From an uncultured Erythrobacter sp. (GTDB lineage: Bacteria > Pseudomonadota > Alphaproteobacteria > Sphingomonadales > Sphingomonadaceae), in NCBI GenBank assembly GCA_947495695.1, contig CANLZP010000001.1, positions 331,069-395,068 of the forward strand: 64,000 bases of DNA, read 5' to 3'. Below the pieces are notes generated by a model, which searched no databases, was not told the DNA's origin, and saw only the letters and a program-made list of their open reading frames with translations. Both the position numbers and the translations under genes were made by a program. Positions 25,262-34,354 of this stretch are shown here, piece after piece (within the stretch, counting starts at the first letter, position 1; every line of letters starts with the position of its first letter).

Positions 25262-25999
25262 ATGGCAAACGCAAATGTCTCAAATGTAACTATCCGTCCA
25301 GAAGAAGCCGCCCATTTCGGAACTTTGGCGCGCGAATGGTGGAACCCCAAGGGGCCAATGGCCTCGCTGCATCAGATCAATCCGGTCCGCTTACGCTTTG
25401 CGCGCGAGATGATTGATATGCATTGGAGCGGCAATTCGCGCGACGCGCTGCCGTTAAAGGGCAAGCAGGTGCTGGACGTTGGGTGCGGTGCCGGTCTGCT
25501 ATGCGAGCCGCTCGCCCGGTTGGGTGGCCAGGTCACCGGCGTGGATGCCTCGGTCGAGAATATCGGAACGGCCAGCGCGCATGCAGCAGGCGCAGGATTA
25601 GACATCCGATATATGGCGGGCGAGTTGGCGCAGCTTGACATAGGCACATTCGATTTGGTCACCTCTATGGAGGTGATCGAACATGTGGCGGACAAACGGC
25701 AGTTTCTGCAGGATTGCGCCGCCAGATTGGCACCGGGCGGATTAATGATCCTATCCACGCCCAACCGCACCGCCGCCAGCCGATTGCTGCTGGTTGGTGC
25801 GGCAGAGGCAGTTGGATATGTTCCCAAGGGAACGCATGACTGGCACGAATTTATCACACCAGAGGAGTTGGGTGATCTGCTCGCACAAATTGGTCTGACC
25901 ATGGAGGCGCCGCGCGGCATTGCATGGAACCTTGGCAAAGGGCTGCACCTGTCTGACGATATGTCGCTCAACTATATTGCAGCAGTGCGAAAGCTATAA
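25262..25999 (+). CDS. ubiG: Ubiquinone biosynthesis O-methyltransferase
   Basis: A 245-residue SAM-dependent methyltransferase. The opening (HFGTLAREWWNPKGPMASLH and INPVRLRF) is diagnostic of UbiG/Coq3, followed by the SAM loop VLDVGCGAGLLCEPLARLG, and TSMEVIEHV and NRTA near the C-terminal half. UbiG methylates 2-polyprenyl-6-hydroxyphenol and demethylubiquinol in coenzyme Q synthesis. Full length. It lies head-to-head with lysC. Confidence 0.97.
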   Translation: MANANVSNVTIRPEEAAHFGTLAREWWNPKGPMASLHQINPVRLRFAREMIDMHWSGNSRDALPLKGKQVLDVGCGAGLLCEPLARLGGQVTGVDASVENIGTASAHAAGAGLDIRYMAGELAQLDIGTFDLVTSMEVIEHVADKRQFLQDCAARLAPGGLMILSTPNRTAASRLLLVGAAEAVGYVPKGTHDWHEFITPEELGDLLAQIGLTMEAPRGIAWNLGKGLHLSDDMSLNYIAAVRKL

Positions 26000-26009
26000 T
26001 GGCACTCGA

Positions 26010-27131
26010 TTATAGCGCGCAATCGCCCACATAATTGGCTTCCATAAGGGCCCGCGCACGGCCCGGATGATCGGCAAAGACGCCATCGACGCCGGCCTTG
26101 GCCAGCGCTGCCATCAACAGATTGTCACACCCAAAGGCGCTATCCCCGCCCTCGCTTTGCAGGCTCGGTGGCAAGAATGCGTTTTCGGGCCTCAGAGTCC
26201 ATGCGTGGACGGCCAGACCAGCCGCGTGGGCATCGGATGTCAGAGCTGTGGCTGCACCATCAGGACGGACGATCTTGGCAATGCTGGCCCCGATACCATC
26301 GGCATATTCAGCAATATCGACCAGCCCCGACGGGGTTTGCATCTCAGCATAGCGCATGTCCGGCTCGTCAGCAGGGCCACCTTCGGGATGGAGCAATTGC
26401 ACTAGTGCAAAGTCGCTGCGCTGATTGAGGCGTTGCAACACCCCAACCTCAAAGCTTTGGATCATGATCGCGTCTGCATCCGTGATCCCCAGATCGCGCA
26501 GCTCTTTCAGCAGCAGATCAACCATATCGATGCCCGCTTCCTGCAGCATGAAATTGGGATGCTTCAGTTCGGGATATAGGCCAATTGTGCGGCCAGTCTC
26601 GGCCTCTTTGGCGCGCACCAGTTTCACGATCTCTTCAAAGGTTGGAACCTGATACAGCCCGTTAAAGCGCACATTGGCGGGCCGGAACGCCGGAACGCGT
26701 TCTTTCGCCCGCAGGCTGCGCAATTCTTCCAGGGTAAAGTCCTCGGCAAACCACCCCGCAACCCGCTGGCCATCGATCATTTTGTCGCGATGGCGCGTTT
26801 CAAACTCTTCCCGACTGGCAACATCGGTTGTGTCTGATAATTCGTTTTCATGCCGAGAAACCAGCACCAGATCTTTGGTCACGACCAGATCCGGCTCGAT
26901 ATAATCGGCGCCCCGATCAATCGCCAATTCATAAGCGGCCAGCGTATGCTCAGGCCGCTCGGCGCTGGCACCGCGATGCGCGATAATCATCATGTCGCCG
27001 CTTCTCCCACTGGCAGCATTAGAAATTTCGGGCATGAACGCCGTCAACAGCACAGCAATCGCGGCAAGGCCCCATGCCGTCGGCAGGCGTATGGCAGCGT
27101 CATTGATGCTTAACTTTTTATTAGCAGCCAT
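26010..27131 (-). CDS. Glycerophosphodiester phosphodiesterase, secreted
   Basis: A 373-residue enzyme starting at the ATG at 27131 (the frame opens at 27191 but the N-terminus MAANKKLSINDA suits a signal anchor better). A hydrophobic segment (about 20-35) is followed by the GDPD TIM barrel: IIAHRGASAERPEHT (catalytic His and Arg), IEPDLVVTKD and HENEL, then the C-terminal AHAWTL and FADHPG motifs. It degrades glycerophosphodiesters in the periplasm. Only 19 bases separate it from the divergent small membrane ORF. Confidence 0.93.
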   Translation of the reverse strand: MAANKKLSINDAAIRLPTAWGLAAIAVLLTAFMPEISNAASGRSGDMMIIAHRGASAERPEHTLAAYELAIDRGADYIEPDLVVTKDLVLVSRHENELSDTTDVASREEFETRHRDKMIDGQRVAGWFAEDFTLEELRSLRAKERVPAFRPANVRFNGLYQVPTFEEIVKLVRAKEAETGRTIGLYPELKHPNFMLQEAGIDMVDLLLKELRDLGITDADAIMIQSFEVGVLQRLNQRSDFALVQLLHPEGGPADEPDMRYAEMQTPSGLVDIAEYADGIGASIAKIVRPDGAATALTSDAHAAGLAVHAWTLRPENAFLPPSLQSEGGDSAFGCDNLLMAALAKAGVDGVFADHPGRARALMEANYVGDCAL

Positions 27132-27150
27132 CACGCTATGTTCCCTAGCT

Positions 27151-27321
27151 ATGTTCAAGAAGCTTCTCCTGGCGACACTGATCGTCATCATTGGTTTGTG
27201 GGGTGCCGGTTACAATGTGACCGGGATCAAAGACCGCATTTTAAATGTCGCCGATGATCAGGCTGGCATGCTGAGCGGCCGTTCGCAATTGGACGACGAC
27301 AATTGGGGTGACGAGGCGTAA
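27151..27321 (+). CDS. Possible 56-residue single-pass membrane protein
   Basis: A short frame starting ATG at 27151: hydrophobic N-terminal helix (LLLATLIVIIGLWGAGY) and an acidic hydrophilic tail ending DDDNWGDEA. There is no clear Shine-Dalgarno and it begins 19 bases from the divergent phosphodiesterase start, so its promoter would overlap that gene. The composition is protein-like, but it is not recognised. Confidence 0.5.
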   Translation: MFKKLLLATLIVIIGLWGAGYNVTGIKDRILNVADDQAGMLSGRSQLDDDNWGDEA

Positions 27322-27327
27322 CCCGCG

Positions 27328-27675
27328 TCATAACGCCTCAGCCCACTCGTCTGGCTTAAACCCAACCAACAACCCGCCGGCATGCTCTACCACAGGGCGT
27401 TTGATCATGGATGGATTGTCCGACATCAAGCGAACCGCCTTGGCCTGATCAATATCGGCCTTGTCCTCGTCTGGCAGTTTGCGGAAGGTTGTGCCTCGCT
27501 TGTTCAGCAGCACTTCCCAGCCCACTTGGTCTGCCCACGCGGTCAATTTGGCCGGATCTGCACCTTCCTTCTTATAATCGTGAAAGGTGAACTCGCACCC
27601 TTCGGCCTCGAGCCATTGGCGCGCCTTTTTCACCGTGTCGCAATTGGGAATGCCGTATAAATGCAAAGCCTTCAT
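27328..27675 (-). CDS. ArsC/Spx-family thioredoxin-fold protein (YffB-like)
   Basis: A 115-residue protein of the ArsC-like family: GIPNCDTVKKARQWLE (single active-site Cys), the central Asp/Lys-rich segment and SMIKRPVVEH near the C-terminus. The single-Cys pattern and the lack of the second loop suit the YffB/Spx-like subgroup rather than arsenate reductase. It overlaps ruvC by four bases (ATGA), so the two are cotranscribed; function unknown. Confidence 0.88.
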   Translation of the reverse strand: MKALHLYGIPNCDTVKKARQWLEAEGCEFTFHDYKKEGADPAKLTAWADQVGWEVLLNKRGTTFRKLPDEDKADIDQAKAVRLMSDNPSMIKRPVVEHAGGLLVGFKPDEWAEAL

Positions 27676-28157
27676 CCTTCGTAGAGTGACCGCGCCAAAT
27701 GCGCGTCAGAGATTGCCACGGCCAACGCATCGGCCGCATCTTCTCCGGCAATTGCCGCATTGGGCAGCAAGATTTTGAGCATAGCCTGAACCTGCGCCTT
27801 GTCCGCACTTCCGGTGCCTACAACCGACTTTTTGACCAGCCTGGCTGCATATTCATTCACTTGCAGACCCCCTGCCGCACAGCCCGCCAAAACCGCCCCG
27901 CGCGCTTGCGCCAATTTCAGGGAAGACTTAGGGTTCTTGTTGAGGAAGATCTCCTCCGCCGCAGCGCGATCGGGCGCATGGGCCGCGACAACCGCCGTAA
28001 TGGCATCGTGCAAATGATGCAGCCGATCAGCAATCGGCGCTTTGGCATTGGTTTTGATCTGGCCATTGGCGACATGTGAAAGGCGCGCGCCTTCCGACAC
28101 GATCACACCCCAACCGGTGCAGCTGAGCGAGGGGTCAAGGCCGAGAATGATGGTCAT
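27672..28157 (-). CDS. ruvC: Crossover junction endodeoxyribonuclease RuvC
   Basis: A 161-residue enzyme with the RNase H-type fold. The acidic active-site residues appear in ILGLDPSLSCTGWG (Asp7), AAEEIFLNKN (Glu), and GEDAADALAVAISDAH (two aspartates). RuvC cuts Holliday junctions. It follows yebC on the same strand, in the order yebC-ruvC often seen in bacteria; the ArsC-like gene comes after. ruvA/ruvB are not in the window. Confidence 0.96.
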   Translation of the reverse strand: MTIILGLDPSLSCTGWGVIVSEGARLSHVANGQIKTNAKAPIADRLHHLHDAITAVVAAHAPDRAAAEEIFLNKNPKSSLKLAQARGAVLAGCAAGGLQVNEYAARLVKKSVVGTGSADKAQVQAMLKILLPNAAIAGEDAADALAVAISDAHLARSLYEG

Positions 28158-28226
28158 GGGTTGAGTGCGGTCCGGACATCCGTCCGACCCTGTTTGCGCC
28201 CGCCCATCACATCAACCAGCCCGGTA

Positions 28227-28979
28227 TCAACCGTCTGAGTCCAATTTCGCCATAACCTCGTCAGAAATGTCGTAATTACCCCATACGGTCTGCACGTCGT
28301 CATCATCGTCCAGCACATCGATCAGCTTGAGCAAAGTGCTGGCGTTTTTCTCGTCCAGATCGACAGTCAAATTGGGCTTCCAAGCGAGCTTGACTTCCTT
28401 GGCTTCGCCCAGCGACTTCTCCAGACTGCCGGCAACTTCATGCAAATCTTCCGCCGCGGTCCAGATTTCGTGCCCGTCAGCACTGGAGGCGATATCTTCC
28501 GCGCCCGCTTCCATCGCGGCTTCAAGCACTTTTTCCTCGTCGCCTGCGTCGGCGCCATATTCGATATAGCCCAAGCGCTCAAAGCCATGCGCAACCGAGC
28601 CTTCAGTGCCCAAATTGCCGCCGTTCTTGCTGAAGGCTGTGCGCACAGCGGTGGCGGTGCGATTACGGTTATCGGTCAGCGTTTCGACAATGATCGCGCT
28701 ACCGCCAGGGCCATAGCCTTCATAGCGGACTTCTTCGTAATTCTCGTCATCGCCGGTGCTGGCCTTGTCGATCGCGCGCTGGATATTGTCCTTTGGCATG
28801 GATTGCGACTTGGCGGTGTTGACCGCCAGCCGCAGACGCGGGTTCATATCCGGATCGGGTGTTCCCATCTTTGCTGCAACAGTGATCTCGCGGCTCAGTT
28901 TCGAGAACAGGTTCGAGCGCTTCTTGTCCTGCGCACCCTTGCGGTGCATGATGTTCTTAAATTTGGAATGGCCTGCCAT
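28227..28979 (-). CDS. YebC/PmpR-family transcription/translation regulator
   Basis: A 250-residue protein, full length for the family: [20 protein letters not shown] opening, [17 protein letters not shown] region, EGYGPGG and the acidic C-terminal region. Recent work links YebC to relief of ribosome stalling at proline-rich stretches; older annotation calls it a DNA-binding regulator. It is 69 bases upstream of ruvC. Confidence 0.95.
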   Translation of the reverse strand: MAGHSKFKNIMHRKGAQDKKRSNLFSKLSREITVAAKMGTPDPDMNPRLRLAVNTAKSQSMPKDNIQRAIDKASTGDDENYEEVRYEGYGPGGSAIIVETLTDNRNRTATAVRTAFSKNGGNLGTEGSVAHGFERLGYIEYGADAGDEEKVLEAAMEAGAEDIASSADGHEIWTAAEDLHEVAGSLEKSLGEAKEVKLAWKPNLTVDLDEKNASTLLKLIDVLDDDDDVQTVWGNYDISDEVMAKLDSDG

Positions 28980-29029
28980 GGGAACTCTTTGTTATCCGGT
29001 GGTGGAAATTGAAGGGTCGCAATAGCCGC

Positions 29030-29815
29030 ATGAACACTGAATCGACAAGCCTTGCGCTGGTAAATTCCGCGCCAGCGCAATGGCGACACTTTGCGCGCTT
29101 CATTCAGCGCCCGGCCTTGCCCGCCCAATCCGCTAATGAGATGGGTGGTCAAACGGCAAGTTTCGGTGCCAGATTGACCACAGGTTTAGTGGCGGTGCTG
29201 CGGATGCTGGCGCTGGACTTGGTCATCATGATCGCACTGCTGTCCTTGGTGCTCGTCTTTGTTCTGGCCGGAGGGGAATTGCCCAGCAATGCGCTCAATG
29301 ATCTGGAACTGACCCCCATCGTCATATTGAGCCTAGTGATCGGCGCACCGCTGTTGGAGGAATTGGGCTTCAGAAGCTGGCTTTCGGGCCGACCGCGCTA
29401 TCTTATTGTCATCCCGATCTTGATGATCGCGGCTGCAGCGGCAGCAGCTATCGGGGTGACGAGGACCGGCGAAGATGCCTCTGAAGGCACCGCCATTGCT
29501 CTGCTGGGCGGGATAATTGTTGCCATCATTGCATCGCTGATCGTGTGGAAGCGGCCACCAATGCGCTGGTTTCAGGCGATCTTCCCCCTCGCCTTTTGGG
29601 TCAGTGCCTTGGGTTTCGCGCTGATCCATATAGCCAATTATAAAGAGGGCGATTGGTACGCTCTGCTGCCGCTGGTGTTGCCGCAATTGGTGCTTGGCAC
29701 GGTCTGCGCCTATTTGCGCGTGCATCACGGCCTGTGGAGCGCAATGCTCCTGCATGCGCTCCACAATGGCATTATCGTGATGTTCGTGTTGGCTGGCCTC
29801 AGTATGACCCAGTGA
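29030..29815 (+). CDS. CPBP-family intramembrane metalloprotease
   Basis: A 261-residue multi-pass membrane protein (start ATG 29030; a TTG at 29009 is possible). The Abi/CPBP motifs are visible: EELGFRSW (EExxxR), ALIHIANY (FxxxH-type) and HALHNGIIVM. These intramembrane proteases related to Rce1 have few known substrates in bacteria; some act in bacteriocin self-immunity. The next gene is convergent. Confidence 0.85.
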   Translation: MNTESTSLALVNSAPAQWRHFARFIQRPALPAQSANEMGGQTASFGARLTTGLVAVLRMLALDLVIMIALLSLVLVFVLAGGELPSNALNDLELTPIVILSLVIGAPLLEELGFRSWLSGRPRYLIVIPILMIAAAAAAAIGVTRTGEDASEGTAIALLGGIIVAIIASLIVWKRPPMRWFQAIFPLAFWVSALGFALIHIANYKEGDWYALLPLVLPQLVLGTVCAYLRVHHGLWSAMLLHALHNGIIVMFVLAGLSMTQ

Positions 29816-30163
29816 TCAGATTTTGACCGCTGTCCCGCTGGCGCTGACCATCAACATCGATCCGGTATCGCCGATCACTTCGTAATCCAAATCGACACCT
29901 ACAACAGCATTGCCGCCGCGCGCCGAGCATTCGGCTTGCAGTTCTTCGATCGCCTGATTGCGCGCATCGGCCAGGATGCGTTCATAGCTGCCCGAGCGGC
30001 CACCCACGATATCGCGGATATTGGCAAACAAATCGCGGAACAAATTGGCGCCCACAATCACCTCTCCGGTGACGATGCCAAGATATTGCTGGATCGGTTG
30101 CCCTTCCAGGGTTGGGGTGGTCGATACGGTGACGCCGCGCGCGTCTTTCCAAGGGCTGGCCAA
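29816..30163 (-). CDS. YbjQ-family heavy-metal-binding-domain protein
   Basis: A 115-residue protein, the size of YbjQ/UPF0145: [20 protein letters not shown], then [20 protein letters not shown] and [16 protein letters not shown]. It is conserved but has no known function. It converges with the CPBP gene; the two stops are one base apart. Confidence 0.88.
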   Translation of the reverse strand: MASPWKDARGVTVSTTPTLEGQPIQQYLGIVTGEVIVGANLFRDLFANIRDIVGGRSGSYERILADARNQAIEELQAECSARGGNAVVGVDLDYEVIGDTGSMLMVSASGTAVKI

Positions 30164-30265
30164 GGTTCTTCTCCTAATTGATTTTCGAATGCCGTATTAC
30201 TATCATAACACAGTTGAAAAATCAAGAAAAACACGCACCTATCCGCCCGTTGGGTCGATCTATAG

Positions 30266-30502
30266 TTAACCCAGGCCCAGCGCCGCCTTGTAGGTGTCCA
30301 GCACCATTTCCATTTCGTTGCGGTCATCCGGCTTCATCTTGCGCAGACGCACGACCTGACGCATGATCTTGGGATCATACCCAACGGCTTTGGCTTCTGC
30401 GTAAACATCGCGAATATCATCAGCGATGCCCTTTTTCTCTTCTTCCAAGCGCTCGATCCGTTCGATCAGCAAGCGCAGGCGATCATCAGTGGCTTCAGCC
30501 AT
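30266..30502 (-). CDS. GapR-like (DUF2312) DNA-binding protein
   Basis: A 78-residue protein from the ATG at 30502 (TTGGAGC seven bases upstream; the frame opens at 30583). The sequence [22 protein letters not shown], then [21 protein letters not shown], is that of the Caulobacter GapR family, which forms clamps on overtwisted, AT-rich DNA ahead of replication and transcription. Its length matches. Confidence 0.92.
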   Translation of the reverse strand: MAEATDDRLRLLIERIERLEEEKKGIADDIRDVYAEAKAVGYDPKIMRQVVRLRKMKPDDRNEMEMVLDTYKAALGLG

Positions 30503-30636
30503 TTTTGCTCCAATGGTTTGGGTGAATGTGTTGGCAAGCGCGATAGGCGGGCTAACAGATTCGCAAAAGACCCAAATCCACAAGCTTTATAAGAACACGC
30601 GGGTCATCGGCTTTTGCTGCGCCGCAGATGCAAGGT

Positions 30637-30972
30637 TCAGCGCAGATCCGGATCGTTGCGCTTCAGGCTTTCTTCCATCGCTTGTATTTGCTTGTGCGTC
30701 GCCGGGGACTGTTTGCTGGCCTTCCATTGATCCATTGGCATTCCATGGATCACCTCGCGCGCTGCGGCCTTGTCGCCTTCAAATCCGGCATCACGAATCC
30801 AATCAGCCAGGCAGTTGCGACAAAATCCAGCCAGCCCCATCAGCTCGATATTCTGCGCATCGTGGCGATGGCGTAGGTGGCGAACCAACCGCCGAAACGC
30901 AGCAGCGGCCACCGCATCATCGATCTGGTCCAAAATTTCAGGTGCATTCGTATCCGCAGAAGAGCTATTCAC
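30637..30972 (-). CDS. DUF1244 protein
   Basis: A 111-residue protein beginning with GTG at 30972 (AAGGA eight bases upstream; a frame starting at 31008 is open but runs to within eight bases of the pyk start). It has AFRRLVRHLRHRHDAQN, the GLAGFCRNCLADW Cys-x2-Cys motif and EVIHGMPMDQWKA, the DUF1244 signature. Function is unknown. It is divergent from pyk. Confidence 0.85.
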   Translation of the reverse strand: MNSSSADTNAPEILDQIDDAVAAAAFRRLVRHLRHRHDAQNIELMGLAGFCRNCLADWIRDAGFEGDKAAAREVIHGMPMDQWKASKQSPATHKQIQAMEESLKRNDPDLR

Positions 30973-31016
30973 GCGACTAATCCTTGAGTTGCAACAAAGC
31001 TGTGTCATAGCAGTTC

Positions 31017-32489
31017 ATGATGGCAAAACACGATCAAAACGGTGTCGGTCCGCGAGACCGCAAAGTGAAAATTCTGGCAACAGTTGGCCCAGCCAGCAGT
31101 TCGCCCGAAATGTTGCGAAAATTGTTCCTTGCAGGGGCAGACGCCTTTCGGGTGAATATGAGCCATGGCGATCACGAAACGCATGGCAAAACAATCGCCG
31201 CCATTCGCGCGATGGAGCAGGAATTTCATCGCCCAATAGCGATCCTGTGTGATTTACAAGGACCCAAGCTGAGGGTTGGCAAATTCAAGGACGGCCAAGC
31301 GGTTATCCGCCATTCAGGACACTTCACGCTGGATCGCAACCCCGAGCCAGGCGACGAGACCCGGGTTGAATTGCCCCATCCAGAACTGTTCGGTCTGTTG
31401 GAAAAAGGCCAGCGCCTGCTGATCAATGATGGCAAAATCCGCCTGAAGGTGATCCGCGCCAATGATGAGGCAATCCTGTGCTCGGCCGAGGTTGGAGGGG
31501 TCATCTCTGACCGCAAGGGCGTGAACGTCCCAGACGCAGAAGTTCCAATTCCCGCTTTGACCGAGAAAGACCGCAAGGATCTGAGCTTTGCCGTGCAGCA
31601 AGGCGCTGACTGGATTGGTCTCAGCTTTGTCCAACGCCCAGAAGATCTGGCCGAAGCGCGCAAACTGATGGGCGGTTATGGCGCGCTATGCGCTAAGATT
31701 GAAAAGCCAATGGCGGTTAGCAGACTTAGCGAAATTTTGGAGATGTCGGATGGGCTGATGGTGGCCCGCGGAGATCTGGGCGTGGAGTTGGAACCGCAAG
31801 AGGTTCCGCCCTTGCAAAAGAAGATCGTCAACGCCGCGCGCACCGCGGGCAAGCCGGTGATCGTGGCGACACAGATGCTGGAATCCATGATCGAGAGCCC
31901 GATGCCAACCCGCGCCGAAGTCTCTGACGTAGCCAATGCGGTGTATGATGGCGCCGATGCGGTAATGCTGAGCGCCGAAAGCGCTGCGGGCGACTGGCCT
32001 GAAGAATCGGTCACCATGATGGACAAGATCGCTGGGCAAGTGGAACGCGACGAGGGTTACAAAGCGCGGGTGCGCTTTCTGGATACGCCGCCTGATGCGA
32101 CGACATCCGATGCCTTGGCCCACAGCTGTATGACCATTGCCGATACGGTTCCGATCAGCGCGATTACCGTTTTCACCTCCTCTGGCTCAACCGCGCGCCG
32201 GGTGGCTCGCGAACGGCCTGACACGCCGATGCTGGTGCTCACACCCTCGATGCGAACCGCGCGCCGCGTCGCATTGCTGTGGGGCGCACATGCGGTGCCA
32301 ACCAAGGATATTGGCAGCTTTGAAGAGATGATCGCCAAGGGTAAGCGGATGGCCTTGCGCCATCGCTTTGGTCGGGCCGGAAGCAAGATGATTGCGCTGG
32401 CCGGTGTACCATTTGGAACGCCCGGAAGCACCAATTTGCTGCATGTCGTGACCTTGCAAGGCGACGAACTGGACAAGCATAAGGGTTAA
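31017..32489 (+). CDS. pyk: Pyruvate kinase
   Basis: A 490-residue enzyme of normal length. It starts MMAKHDQ at 31017 (the second ATG at 31020 is equally possible). KILATVGPASSSPEML and FRVNMSHGDHETH open the barrel, IEKPMAVSRLSEIL and GLMVARGDLGVELEPQEVP hold catalytic residues, and TQMLESMIESPMPTRAEVSD is the C-terminal half of the active site. It makes ATP and pyruvate from phosphoenolpyruvate. Confidence 0.97.
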   Translation: MMAKHDQNGVGPRDRKVKILATVGPASSSPEMLRKLFLAGADAFRVNMSHGDHETHGKTIAAIRAMEQEFHRPIAILCDLQGPKLRVGKFKDGQAVIRHSGHFTLDRNPEPGDETRVELPHPELFGLLEKGQRLLINDGKIRLKVIRANDEAILCSAEVGGVISDRKGVNVPDAEVPIPALTEKDRKDLSFAVQQGADWIGLSFVQRPEDLAEARKLMGGYGALCAKIEKPMAVSRLSEILEMSDGLMVARGDLGVELEPQEVPPLQKKIVNAARTAGKPVIVATQMLESMIESPMPTRAEVSDVANAVYDGADAVMLSAESAAGDWPEESVTMMDKIAGQVERDEGYKARVRFLDTPPDATTSDALAHSCMTIADTVPISAITVFTSSGSTARRVARERPDTPMLVLTPSMRTARRVALLWGAHAVPTKDIGSFEEMIAKGKRMALRHRFGRAGSKMIALAGVPFGTPGSTNLLHVVTLQGDELDKHKG

Positions 32490-32516
32490 GCTGCTGAGCG
32501 CTCAGCGCCCGGGGTT

Positions 32517-32819
32517 TTACGCCGCCAGCGCGTTCAGATGTTCCAACGTCGGTTCGTACAGCATTTCTTCGAACGCGATGCCGGCACGGCCATCTTCATT
32601 CCAAACCAGCTTTGCCGGCTGCCAGTTTAGGCTGGGCAGTTTGACGGAAACGGGCTCGCCAGGGCGAATTGACCACGAGCGCGCATCGACCATGCAGCCA
32701 CCCAGGCTGATATCGAGCACCGGCAGTGTCAATTTTCGTCCGGATTGATAGCGTACCTCGGCATTATATGCCGCTGGTTGCCGCTCAGTGACCCTACGCT
32801 CCATCTTTATCATTCCCAC
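32517..32819 (-). CDS. Single-domain PilZ protein
   Basis: A 100-residue PilZ protein with both c-di-GMP motifs: RVTER (RxxxR) and DISLGG (DxSxxG). It is convergent with pyk. A second c-di-GMP effector in the window besides the PilZ-HTH protein; there is no partner gene that shows its target. Confidence 0.9.
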   Translation of the reverse strand: MGMIKMERRVTERQPAAYNAEVRYQSGRKLTLPVLDISLGGCMVDARSWSIRPGEPVSVKLPSLNWQPAKLVWNEDGRAGIAFEEMLYEPTLEHLNALAA

Positions 32820-32976
32820 TTCATGGTTTCGTGCTTGCCCTGAAGTAAGCCAGCAGGCTTGCTAATCCCACTATGAGCATGGCGGATTTTTGGTGCACGA
32901 ACATGGTTTAGACGAAGTAAACAAGCGCGCGGGCAGCCGCCTCGATTGACGGGCTACCGCCATGGCAGAGCGCGGT

Positions 32977-34335
32977 TTAAGCGGCGGCGCTCGCCAATCG
33001 TGCCCGCACCGCATCTTCGCCTATTAGGGGCAGCAATTCACCCATATCGGGGCCGTGGTCTTGCCCGGTTAGTGCCTGACGAAGCGGCAGGAACAAGGCC
33101 TTACCCTTACGCCCGGTACTTTCCTTCAATGCCCCGGTCAGCATCCGCCATGGGTCATCGCCCCAAGCCAGCACCGCGGCAGCCTGGCCCAGATATGCAC
33201 GATCTTCGTCTGAAAATTCTGGCGCATCAATCGGACCGGTGACCAGCCGCCACCATTCCGCTGCATCGCCAATCTTTTCCAGATTGGGCCGGATAGCGTG
33301 CCATGCATCTGCGCCCATCCCCTCAGGCAAGCGGTCAGCCACAACATCATAATCCAGCTGGTGCACAATGGCGGTGTTCAATCGCTCCAGATCGGCCTCG
33401 TCAAATTTGGCCGGAGCGCGCCCGAAGGTGCCCAGATCAAAACTTTCCAGCAGCGTGGCGACATCGTCATGTGCTTCCACCGGCTGCGATGTGCCCAGAC
33501 GCGCCAGCAAGGAAACAAGCGCCATCGGCTCCAGCCCGGCATCGCGAAATGCGTCCATACCCAAAGAGCCAAGACGCTTGGACAACTTGCCTTCTTTGCC
33601 CACCAACAGTGCTTCATGGGCGAAGTTTGGGTGCGGTTTTGCTGCATTTTGTGCTGCAGTAAATTGTGCAGCATGAAGTGCGGTAAACATCTGAATTTGC
33701 ACAGCTGTGTTGGAGACATGATCCTCGCCGCGCAGCACATGGGTGATGCCCATATCCATATCGTCAACCGCGCTGGGCAGCATATAGAGCCATGACCCAT
33801 CGGCCCGGCGGATCACCGGATCAGACAGGGTGGCTGGATCGAACTTCTGGGGCCCGCGAACGCCATCATCCCAGGTAATCATTTCGTCATGATCGAGCTT
33901 AAATCGCCAATGCGGTTCAATGCCTTCGGCCTGCTTGGCGGCCTGCTCGGCCTCGGTCATTTCCAGTGCGGCGCGGTCATAAATGGGCGGCTTGCCCCGG
34001 CCCAGCTGGATCTTGCGTTTGAGGTCGAGTTCCTGCGCGGTTTCATACGCGGGATAGACCCGGCCCGCCGCCTTCAGCGCATCAAACGCAGCATCATAGA
34101 TGGCCAGGCGATCAGACTGACGTTCCTCGCCATCCGGCACCAGACCCAACCATGCCAGATCGACCCGTATCGCATCGACATATTCTTCCTTGGACCGTTG
34201 CGCGTCAGTATCGTCGATCCGCAACAGGAACTGGCCGCCACTTTGCTTGGCCAGCATCCAGTTGTGCAAAGCAGTGCGGATATTGCCGACATGCAACAGG
34301 CCGGTGGGAGACGGGGCAAAACGTGTTTTGATCAT
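32977..34335 (-). CDS. gltX: Glutamate-tRNA ligase
   Basis: A 452-residue class I synthetase from the ATG at 34335 (MIKTRFAPSPTG; the frame continues to 34428). The HIGH-type motif reads HVGN in PSPTGLLHVGNIRTAL, and the KMSKS-type motif is EGKLSKRLGS. Alphaproteobacteria often have two gltX copies, one acting on tRNA-Gln; which this is cannot be told here. Confidence 0.95.
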   Translation of the reverse strand: MIKTRFAPSPTGLLHVGNIRTALHNWMLAKQSGGQFLLRIDDTDAQRSKEEYVDAIRVDLAWLGLVPDGEERQSDRLAIYDAAFDALKAAGRVYPAYETAQELDLKRKIQLGRGKPPIYDRAALEMTEAEQAAKQAEGIEPHWRFKLDHDEMITWDDGVRGPQKFDPATLSDPVIRRADGSWLYMLPSAVDDMDMGITHVLRGEDHVSNTAVQIQMFTALHAAQFTAAQNAAKPHPNFAHEALLVGKEGKLSKRLGSLGMDAFRDAGLEPMALVSLLARLGTSQPVEAHDDVATLLESFDLGTFGRAPAKFDEADLERLNTAIVHQLDYDVVADRLPEGMGADAWHAIRPNLEKIGDAAEWWRLVTGPIDAPEFSDEDRAYLGQAAAVLAWGDDPWRMLTGALKESTGRKGKALFLPLRQALTGQDHGPDMGELLPLIGEDAVRARLASAAA

Positions 34336-34354
34336 GCACCCCCTATAGTCTGAT

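Noticed and set aside
32493..32506. Palindrome GCTGAGCGCTCAGC between pyk and the PilZ gene
   Set aside because: A 14-base perfect palindrome, but with no loop and no T-run it is not a convincing terminator, and one copy is not enough for an operator claim.
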